From an uncultured Streptomyces sp. (lineage in GTDB: Bacteria; Actinomycetota; Actinomycetes; Streptomycetales; Streptomycetaceae), in assembly GCA_946480485.1 (NCBI GenBank), contig CAMLJW010000399.1, forward strand, positions 1-5,046: a stretch of 5,046 bases of DNA, read 5' to 3'. A model generated the notes under the pieces. The model was given only the letters and a program-made list of their open reading frames with translations, was not told where the DNA came from and did not search any database. Both the position numbers and the translations under genes were made by a program. Below are positions 1-4,302 of this stretch, in pieces. Every line of letters begins with the position of its first letter. The stretch's first letter is position 1.

Positions 1-91
1 ACTTGCGCCAGTCGAGGGCGACTTCTACGCAGTCGTCGCCGGAGCCGCTGCTGTAGCTGCTCTTGAACCAGGCCAGTTCGTGGGTGCTCAT
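1..91 (-). CDS. DUF397 domain protein, N-terminal part (runs off left edge)
   Basis: Thirty codons are visible, beginning MSTHELAWFKSSYSSGSGDD and continuing CVEVALDWRK. The W-x-K-S-S-Y-S-S-x-x-G-x-x-C-V-E-V pattern is the hallmark of DUF397, a 60-80 residue actinomycete family nearly always encoded beside an XRE/DUF5753 regulator. In Streptomyces such pairs (Scr1/Scr2 type, and the partner of WhiJ) behave as toxin-antitoxin-like or developmental regulatory modules, with the DUF397 protein modulating or opposing its regulator. The start overlaps the regulator's TGA. Of two adjacent ATGs (A at 94 or at 91) I chose 91, because GAGGAG is then 4 bases away rather than 1. The overlap indicates translational coupling and a single operon. 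The C-terminal half lies outside the window, so completeness cannot be judged. Family assignment is firm; molecular function is inferred from relatives. Confidence 0.9.
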   Translation of the reverse strand, partial: MSTHELAWFKSSYSSGSGDDCVEVALDWRK

Positions 92-921
92 CATGCTCCT
101 CGCATCCGCTTCAGCAGGCTCACCGAGTCTTCGAGGGTGAGAGCCTGTGAGCGCATCCTGGCATATCGGCTCTGGAGCACACTGATCTCTTTTGGGTCAG
201 AAATGAACTGGCCGCCGCGCTGCCCCTCGCTGTAGGCGAACCACTTGTTGTCCGGCGTCTCCAGCAACTGCACGGGACCATCCAGCCCGGCGTGCGTCTC
301 CCGTACCAGCGGCATGATCTGGAACTCGATGTTCCGATGCTCGGCGAGGCCGACGACGTGATCGATGAGTTCCAGAGTGACCTCCGCCCCTCCCATCCGC
401 CGCAGGAACAGATGCTCTTCGAGGATGAAGCTGTACGCCGTGTTCGGCCGCTCCGTCAGCAGTTTCTGGCGCTCAGCCCGCGCCGCCAGCTGAGCCTCGA
501 TCTGCTCGTCCCCGAGCGGCGGAAGCTGGTTGGCGAACAACGTCCGCGCATACGCCTCCGTCTGCAACAGCCCCGGAATCAACCGGCACTCGTATGTGTA
601 GAGCGTCAACGCCTCCTGCTCCAACTGCGCCCACCGCCGAAACCAGGACGCCAGACCGCGCTGCTTCGACAACTGGTTCACCGCCAGCCGCAACGTCCCG
701 AAGGCATCCAGCGAGGCCTCGCACTGGTCGACGAACCTGGGCGGCGGAAAACGTCTGCCCTGCTCGATCGAGGCCAGGAAGTGGACCGAGTAGCCGATCT
801 CCGGGGCGAGTGAGTCCTGCGTGTGCCCGGCGCGCTTGCGAAAGCTCTTCAGCACGGCGCCGAAGGCCTTGAGCCCGTCGGACGTTTCGGGCTCGGTTTT
901 CTCCGGCGTACTCGACGACAT
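91..921 (-). CDS. XRE-family helix-turn-helix regulator with DUF5753 domain (Scr1/WhiJ-like)
   Basis: This is a 276-residue cytoplasmic DNA-binding regulator. Residues about 17-72 form the XRE helix-turn-helix (FGAVLKSFRKRAGHTQDSLA, then GYSVHFLASIEQGRRFPP). Residues about 90-273 are DUF5753, recognised by SWFRRWAQLEQEALTLYTYE, IPGLLQTEAYAR at 115-126, the ARAERQ segment near 147-152 and the EEHLFLRRMGG segment near 168-178. The length is normal for the family (270-290). The start is ATG at 921; a GTG directly before it (924) is possible, and AGGGGG upstream suits either. The stop overlaps the DUF397 gene, so both form one transcription unit. In characterised Streptomyces relatives the regulator acts as antitoxin or repressor and the DUF397 protein is its partner. 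Autoregulation at the inverted repeat 1007-1033 is plausible but inferred. The effector bound by DUF5753 is unknown. Confidence 0.95.
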   Translation of the reverse strand: MSSSTPEKTEPETSDGLKAFGAVLKSFRKRAGHTQDSLAPEIGYSVHFLASIEQGRRFPPPRFVDQCEASLDAFGTLRLAVNQLSKQRGLASWFRRWAQLEQEALTLYTYECRLIPGLLQTEAYARTLFANQLPPLGDEQIEAQLAARAERQKLLTERPNTAYSFILEEHLFLRRMGGAEVTLELIDHVVGLAEHRNIEFQIMPLVRETHAGLDGPVQLLETPDNKWFAYSEGQRGGQFISDPKEISVLQSRYARMRSQALTLEDSVSLLKRMRGA

Positions 922-968
922 CACGGAATCCCCCTGACGCTCGCTTACTGATCCCCGCCAACTCGCCC

Positions 969-998
969 ATGCTCACAGTCGGTTACGCGTACTGTCCA
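969..998 (-). promoter_or_regulatory. Candidate promoter of the XRE/DUF397 operon
   Basis: Read on the minus strand, TGGACA (998-993) matches five of six bases of the TTGACA -35 box. After an 18-bp spacer, GAGCAT (974-969) is a weak -10 keeping only the A and T of TAnnnT. It lies about 48 bases upstream of the regulator's ATG. A short dyad, ACAGT (975-979) and ACTGT (991-995), sits in the spacer and could be an operator. This is a consensus match only; actinomycete promoters are too degenerate for certainty. Confidence 0.3.
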
Positions 999-1006
999 CT
1001 TTCCGC

Positions 1007-1033
1007 ACTCGTACACTTACGGACTGTACGAGT
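1007..1033. promoter_or_regulatory. Perfect 9-bp inverted repeat in the divergent intergenic region (candidate operator)
   Basis: ACTCGTACA (1007-1015) and TGTACGAGT (1025-1033) are exact reverse complements separated by 9 bases, so the half-site centres are 18 bp apart, close to two helical turns. The site lies between the regulator (start 921) and the divergent ATPase gene (start 1078). It is not followed by a T-run and is close to both starts, so an operator is more likely than a terminator. The natural candidate ligand is the adjacent XRE regulator, which would make it an autoregulatory site also controlling the ATPase gene. That link is inference; the repeat itself is seen directly. Confidence 0.6.
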
Positions 1034-1077
1034 CCCGCGTCTGGTGAGCGCGGTTCCCGCAGGCCACGTTGAGGTTC

Positions 1078-1368
1078 ATGCCAGTCGAAGCGCCAGAAGC
1101 CCAACGCCCCGCAGTCGTACACGCGTTCACGCAGCGTTTCAGCGCCACACCCCGCGGCGCCCGTCTCGCCCGGCGCCTCGCGAGATACCACCTGGACGAG
1201 TGGGGCATCCCCTACGACTGCGAACTCTCCGAATCCGCCGCCCTGCTCGTCGCCGAGCTGGCCGCGAACGCCGCCACACACGGCCGGGTGGCGGGCCGCG
1301 ACTTCGAGCTCGGGCTGCTGCTCCGCGGAAGTACGCGCGTGGGTCCGCGGCCAGCCTCCGCTCCTTGA
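1078..1368 (+). pseudogene. RsbW-like GHKL ATPase (anti-sigma-factor-type kinase), C-terminally frameshifted or truncated
   Basis: This reading frame of 96 residues starts MPVEAPEAQRPAV. Residues about 22-78 match the small actinomycete ATP-binding proteins often encoded beside XRE/DUF397 pairs: RGARLARRLARYHLDEWGIP, then the N-box helix LLVAELAANAATHGRV (56-71) with its conserved E and N, then GRDFEL. Family members are about 130-150 residues and next carry a D-x-R/G box and a glycine-rich lid that complete the ATP site. Here the sequence turns into GSTRVGPRPASAP and stops. In another forward frame, bases 1346-1384 read RGQPPLLEVQQAT, which resembles the family's next segment, so a small indel near 1335-1345 followed by loss of the 3' end is likely. 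ATG at 1078 is chosen over TTG at 1069. As it stands, the protein lacks half of its nucleotide pocket and is probably non-functional. Confidence 0.75.
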
Positions 1369-1394
1369 GGTCCAACAGGCCACTTACCCTTCTC

Positions 1395-1412
1395 GGCTGC
1401 TACGGCTGCTAC
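1395..1412. repeat. Two tandem copies of a 9-bp unit
   Basis: GGCTGCTAC occurs twice head to tail (1395-1403 and 1404-1412) in non-coding sequence just past the point where ATPase similarity is lost. No function is apparent; it may be a slippage product in decaying sequence. Confidence 0.6.
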
Positions 1413-1561
1413 GACGTTCAAGCTCGATTGCTACAGCGCCCAAGACTGGCACGCGAAGAATACGGTCCGGGTCTGGCACTGGCCCCTTGGCCGGTCACAG
1501 CCTCCGAGCCCACCGCTCCCGCTCATCCGAAGTCCCGCCCCCGCAGGCCCTGCGCGTCGTG

Positions 1562-1585
1562 TGCCGATGCCGATGCCGATGCCGA
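1562..1585. repeat. Four tandem copies of the hexamer TGCCGA
   Basis: Four exact copies of TGCCGA run from 1562 to 1585 and end inside the left arm of the hairpin that follows the helR stop. It is a simple-sequence tract prone to copy-number change. No role is evident beyond its place in the helR 3' region. Confidence 0.75.
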
Positions 1586-1616
1586 CTCGGACGGGAGTGG
1601 GCGTTCGTCCGGTCGG
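1582..1616 (-). terminator. Probable factor-independent-type terminator hairpin of helR
   Basis: CCGAC-T-CGGACG (1582-1593) pairs with CGTCCGGTCGG (1606-1616) as an 11-bp GC-rich stem with one bulged T and a 12-base loop. It begins three bases beyond the helR stop (1619-1621) on the helR strand. There is no T-run after it, as is common for Streptomyces terminators. It could also act on transcripts coming from the ATPase side. Confidence 0.55.
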
Positions 1617-1618
1617 CG

Positions 1619-3781
1619 TCAGGAACTCGTGAGGATGACGAGTTTCCCGGTCGCTCGGGTCATCGCCACATAGCGGTCGACCGCTCCTTCTACGCCCTTG
1701 CCGAACGCCTCTGGGTCGATGAGGACGACCAGGTCGAACTCGAGCCCCTTCGACAGCTCCGGGGTCAGCGACCGGACGCGGGGCGTCGTCCGGAATGTGC
1801 CAATTCCGATGTCCTCAGCGCCGATGACGCAGGCGATCCCGTCTCCTTGTGCGGCGAGCCAGTCGTCGAGGATCGAGCTCAGGTCCGAAGCAGATCCGTG
1901 TACGACGGGGACGTTGCCGCTGCGGATGGAGGTCGGCACGTTGGCGTCCGGGAGCACGGCCCGGATGACCGGCTCGGCTTCCGCCATGATCTCTTCCGGC
2001 GTCCGGTAGTTGATGCTCAGGGAGGCCAGGTTGATCCGGTCGAGCCCGATCCGCTCGAGCCGTTCCCGCCACGACTCCGTGAACCCGTGCCTGGCCTGGG
2101 CACGATCCCCGACGATGGTGAAGCTCCGGGACGGGCACCGGAGCAGCAGCATCTGCCACTCCGCGTCGGTCAGTTCCTGAGCCTCGTCCACGACGATGTG
2201 CGCGAACGGGCCGGCGAGCAGGTCCGGTTCGGTGCTGGGCAGTGCGGTCTCGTCGACCAGGGTGTCCCGCAGATCCTGTCCGTGCAGCATCGTCACCGCC
2301 CCCTCACCGTCGGCATCGGCTTCGAGCAGGTTGTCGATGACGCCGGCCATGCGCTCGTGTTCGGCGGCGAGAGCGGCGATGCGCCGACGCTTACGTCGTG
2401 CCGCCTCCGGGTCGCCGAGCCGCTGCCGTGCCGCGTCCAGGATCGGCAGGTCGGACACCGTCCAGGCCCGCGCGTCCTCGCGCTGCAGCTTCCGAACGTC
2501 GTCCCGGCTGAGCCAGGGAGCGCACATCCGCAGGTAGGCGGGTACCGACCACAGGTCTCCGACGAGATCAGCCGCTTCGAGCAGCGGCCACGCGCGGTTG
2601 AAGGTCGTGAGCAGCTCCCTGTTCTGCAGCAGCGACTTGCGGAGCAGGTCGGGCGAGACGTCGCCGTCGTGCTTGTCGGTCAGGATCGTGAGCAGCTCCT
2701 CCCAGACCTGGTCGCGCGCCTCGTTGTGCGGTGTACCGGATTCCGCTGCTTCGAACGCCACGGCCCAGTCGGCGCCGCTCAGCCAGATGTCGGACCAGTG
2801 GGTCGTGATCGTCATCCCCTTGGTGGGCGGTTCCTCGTAGAACCTGACGGCCGTCTCGATCGCCTTCACCATGTTGGCGGACGACTTCAGGAGGGCCACG
2901 TTCGGGTCGGTCTCGATCGCTGCTGCGGCTCCCTCGGCGACGAGGTTCCGCAGGGTGCAGGTCTGCACGCCCTCCTCTCCGAGGCTGGGGAGCACGTCGG
3001 CGACATAGGCGAGGTAGGGCTGGTGCGGACCGACGAACAGTACGCCGCCCCGGCGATGACCGAGGCGGGGGTCGGAGTGGAGGAGGTAGGCGGAGCGGTG
3101 CAGAGCGACGACGGTCTTGCCCGTACCCGGACCGCCGTCGACGACGAGAGCGCCGCGGGATCCCGCGCGGATGATGGCGTCCTGGTCGGCCTGGATGGTG
3201 CCGAGCACGTCCCGCATCCGTGCCGACCGGTTGCTGCCCAGGCCGGCGATGAAGGCGGACTGGTCGTCGAGCGCGGCGTGCCCGACAAACCCGTCCGAGG
3301 TGAACACCTCGTCCCAGTAGTCGCTGATCCGGCCGCGGGTCCAGCGGTACCTGCGGCGGCTTGCCAGACCCATCGGGTTGGCGTGGGTGGCTCCGAAGAA
3401 CGGCTCAGCCGCGGGGGAGCGCCAGTCGATCAGCAGCCGACGACCCGCGCTGTCCGTAAGGCCGAGTCGTCCGACGTACAGGGGCTCGGGGTTGTCCGCG
3501 CTGACCATGTGTCCGAGGCACAGGTCGAGACCGAAGCGACGCAGTGCGCGCAGGCGAGCGGTCAGCCGGTGGATCTCCGTGTCCCGGTCCATCGCCTGCC
3601 GGCCTACGCCGCCGGGCGCCCTGCGCTCGGCATCGAGGCGCTCGGTCAGCTCGGCGATCGACTGCTCGAGGCACTCCGCGAGGGCCGCGAAGTGTTGCTC
3701 ATCGCCGGCGATCAGCGTCGGGTCGGCCTTGGGGGAGAGGCGGTCGGGAAGGTCGAACGCGCTGGTGGTCAGGGGGTTCAC
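1619..3781 (-). CDS. helR: HelR, RNA polymerase recycling/protection motor ATPase (superfamily 1 helicase-like)
   Basis: This 720-residue protein belongs to the HelD/HelR group. These UvrD-like ATPases have no known DNA-unwinding role; they insert into RNA polymerase channels and use ATP to dislodge nucleic acid, and HelR also displaces bound rifamycin. Residues about 25-95 are helix-rich and charged, matching the N-terminal coiled-coil arm that enters the secondary channel. LLIDWRSPAAEPFF (116-129) is a HelD-family signature. The motor motifs are complete: Walker A GGPGTGKT (216-223) followed by VVALHRSAYLL, Walker B HIVVDEAQELT (528-538), motif III FTIVGDRAQARHGF (554-567), SINYRTPEEI (589-598), SKGLEFDLVVLIDPE (677-691) and YVAMTRAT (704-711). 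The central 290-525 region is the family-variable insertion. The GTG start at 3781 is set by GGAG at 3789-3792 and an in-frame TGA at 3787-3785. It appears intact and monocistronic, with an RAE upstream on the same strand. No other rifamycin resistance gene is in the window. Confidence 0.93.
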   Translation of the reverse strand: MNPLTTSAFDLPDRLSPKADPTLIAGDEQHFAALAECLEQSIAELTERLDAERRAPGGVGRQAMDRDTEIHRLTARLRALRRFGLDLCLGHMVSADNPEPLYVGRLGLTDSAGRRLLIDWRSPAAEPFFGATHANPMGLASRRRYRWTRGRISDYWDEVFTSDGFVGHAALDDQSAFIAGLGSNRSARMRDVLGTIQADQDAIIRAGSRGALVVDGGPGTGKTVVALHRSAYLLHSDPRLGHRRGGVLFVGPHQPYLAYVADVLPSLGEEGVQTCTLRNLVAEGAAAAIETDPNVALLKSSANMVKAIETAVRFYEEPPTKGMTITTHWSDIWLSGADWAVAFEAAESGTPHNEARDQVWEELLTILTDKHDGDVSPDLLRKSLLQNRELLTTFNRAWPLLEAADLVGDLWSVPAYLRMCAPWLSRDDVRKLQREDARAWTVSDLPILDAARQRLGDPEAARRKRRRIAALAAEHERMAGVIDNLLEADADGEGAVTMLHGQDLRDTLVDETALPSTEPDLLAGPFAHIVVDEAQELTDAEWQMLLLRCPSRSFTIVGDRAQARHGFTESWRERLERIGLDRINLASLSINYRTPEEIMAEAEPVIRAVLPDANVPTSIRSGNVPVVHGSASDLSSILDDWLAAQGDGIACVIGAEDIGIGTFRTTPRVRSLTPELSKGLEFDLVVLIDPEAFGKGVEGAVDRYVAMTRATGKLVILTSS

Positions 3782-3788
3782 GTATCAG

Positions 3789-3792
3789 CTCC
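3789..3792 (-). promoter_or_regulatory. Ribosome binding site fixing the helR GTG start
   Basis: On the minus strand GGAG is followed by seven bases and then GTG at 3781. An in-frame TGA (3787-3785) lies between the site and the start, so no earlier start in this frame is possible. The encoded N-terminus MNPLTTSAFDLPDRLSPKAD fits the N-terminal form I associate with Streptomyces HelR proteins. Confidence 0.8.
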
Positions 3793-3833
3793 GATATGAG
3801 GCCGCTTGCGACCATGGCGCGCGGCAAGGCGTC

Positions 3834-3871
3834 TGGACCGGCGTGACGCATGTGGACCGGCGTGACGCATG
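3834..3871. repeat. Perfect 19-bp tandem duplication in the helR leader
   Basis: TGGACCGGCGTGACGCATG occurs at 3834-3852 and again immediately at 3853-3871, and a third partial TGG follows. It lies 53-90 bases upstream of the helR start and downstream of the RAE, so it should be transcribed if the promoter is at or near the RAE. A perfect 19-bp period in non-coding DNA points either to recent slippage or to a paired binding site. Function is unknown. Confidence 0.9.
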
Positions 3872-4003
3872 TGGTGCCATGACGAGCAACGCTCCGCCCG
3901 ACGTGGACCCCGTGTGGTTGCGGCGCCACGCTGCCGGGGCGGCCGCTGCCGTTGCCGGTCGGCGCAGGTCCTGGCTTCGGTCGGCAATTCTGCGGCACGA
4001 CCG

Positions 4004-4022
4004 GGGCCTTGCCGCAAGCCCC
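4004..4022 (-). promoter_or_regulatory. Rifamycin-associated element (RAE)
   Basis: On the minus strand the bases read GGGGCTTGCGGCAAGGCCC. As I recall the published element, this is identical to the 19-bp actinomycete RAE that precedes rifamycin phosphotransferase, glycosyltransferase, ADP-ribosyltransferase, monooxygenase and helR genes and is needed for their induction by rifamycins. It has a dyad core, CTTGC/GCAAG (4008-4012 and 4014-4018), flanked by G-rich and C-rich arms. It lies 222 bases upstream of the helR GTG in matching orientation and beyond the aminotransferase's probable terminator, so helR is the only evident target. Two candidate promoters flank it, both weak. TATAGC (4035-4030) lies just upstream. 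TTGCGG inside the RAE (4017-4012), with CAGAAT (3992-3987) after 19 bp, could make the RAE overlap a -35 box. Neither can be settled from sequence. Confidence 0.92.
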
Positions 4023-4045
4023 CCGGTGCGCTATACGTTGAGAGT

Positions 4046-4071
4046 GGCAAGGAGTGGGTAACCTCCTTGCC
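4046..4071. promoter_or_regulatory. Perfect 9-bp inverted repeat beside the RAE
   Basis: GGCAAGGAG (4046-4054) and CTCCTTGCC (4063-4071) are exact reverse complements around the 8-base loop TGGGTAAC. The site lies 23 bases upstream of the RAE in the helR direction. If the TATAGC at 4035-4030 is a -10, the right arm and loop would cover its -35 region, a position suited to a repressor or activator. It could instead be a terminator-like stem protecting the helR promoter, but no T-run follows on either strand. Confidence 0.6.
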
Positions 4072-4085
4072 TTTGCCTTTGCGCC

Positions 4086-4120
4086 TGTCGTCTGCTGTGG
4101 CCTCTTGTCGTCTGCTGTGG
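4086..4120. repeat. 15-bp direct repeat with 20-bp period upstream of helR
   Basis: TGTCGTCTGCTGTGG occurs exactly at 4086-4100 and at 4106-4120, separated by CCTCT. The 20-bp period places the copies on nearly the same DNA face. That arrangement is typical of paired activator sites, here about 65-115 bases upstream of the RAE. A regulatory role is inferred only from spacing and position. Confidence 0.85.
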
Positions 4121-4206
4121 ACGGACAAGTTTTTCGCGGAGCGGCGGCGCACATACGGCGATACCGCCGCCCAGGAGGATCTCCCGGGCCTACGGATGAG
4201 GATCTC

Positions 4207-4226
4207 CCCGGGCCGGTAGGCCCGGG
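4207..4226 (-). terminator. GC hairpin, probable terminator of the aminotransferase gene
   Basis: CCCGGGCC (4207-4214), loop GGTA, and GGCCCGGG (4219-4226) make a perfect 8-bp all-GC stem with a tetraloop, 77-96 bases past the aminotransferase stop codon. The upstream copy CCCGGGCCTAC (4183-4193) can instead pair with GTAGGCCCGGG (4216-4226) over 11 bp, so two mutually exclusive stems are possible. This follows from an imperfect duplication: GAGGATCTCCCGGGCC at 4175-4190 and the same with one extra C at 4198-4214. There is no T-run. It should insulate helR from readthrough. Confidence 0.55.
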
Positions 4227-4302
4227 ACGGACGCAGCAGCGGAACCCATGTCGACCGGCCGTGTACGCGCGCGGGCCGAGGTGTGGCGGGCAGCGCGGCG
4301 CG

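Larger units (their letters stand above)
1369..1618. other. Convergent intergenic region with no convincing gene
   Basis: This stretch lies between the broken ATPase gene and the 3' end of helR. Frames open here read as low-complexity Arg/Pro/Ala strings without recognisable domains or a ribosome binding site, and 1369-1480 looks less GC-rich than the flanking genes. It contains two short tandem repeats (1395-1412 and 1562-1585) and a hairpin adjoining the helR stop. It may be decayed 3' sequence of the ATPase gene or a recombination junction. No transposase or attachment-site remnant is visible. Confidence 0.6.
3782..4302. other. 521-base control region of helR and 3' flank of the aminotransferase gene
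   Basis: No convincing protein gene is present. Open frames on both strands are rich in Arg, Pro and His, lack family signatures and good ribosome binding sites, and cross the RAE. From right to left, in the helR direction, the region holds: a strong GC hairpin and imperfect repeats after the aminotransferase stop (4175-4226), a 15-bp direct repeat of period 20 (4086-4120), a 9+9 bp inverted repeat (4046-4071), the RAE (4004-4022), and about 220 bases of presumed leader containing a duplicated 19-mer (3834-3871). The density of ordered repeats is far above that of ordinary spacer. Confidence 0.7.

Noticed and set aside
473..976. Minus-strand 167-codon frame overlapping the XRE regulator
   Set aside because: It is an out-of-frame shadow of the regulator with Arg/Gly/Ala-rich composition. 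The overlapping frame has clear HTH and DUF5753 signatures.
969..1673. Plus-strand 234-codon frame covering the ATPase and the convergent spacer
   Set aside because: Arg/Pro/Ala-rich with no domain. The ATPase similarity lies in a different frame (1078-1368).
1487..3799. Long plus-strand open frame of 770 codons across the helR region
   Set aside because: It is the antisense of helR. It reads as a low-complexity Arg/Val/Gly/Asp string with no domain, whereas the minus strand has every HelR motif in order. Long antisense frames are normal in high-GC DNA.
3879..4061. Plus-strand 60-codon frame starting MTSNAPPDVDPVWLRRH
   Set aside because: It looks somewhat protein-like, but it has no ribosome binding site, weaker third-position GC than the neighbouring genes, and runs straight through the RAE on the opposite strand.
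4038..4064. Plus-strand promoter-like TTGAGA and TAACCT
   Set aside because: The 15-bp spacer is short and no plus-strand gene follows, so it is most likely chance within the inverted repeat.
3699..4154. Minus-strand frames of 124-151 codons overlapping the helR start and upstream region
   Set aside because: They are rich in Arg, Pro and His, have no recognisable domain, cross the RAE and its repeats, and end inside helR or at its start. Only the short leader frames are kept as a weak finding.
3782..4302. tRNA or small structured RNA gene in the long intergenic region
   Set aside because: I found no T-loop motif, CCA end or cloverleaf pairing. The stems present are simple repeats and hairpins.
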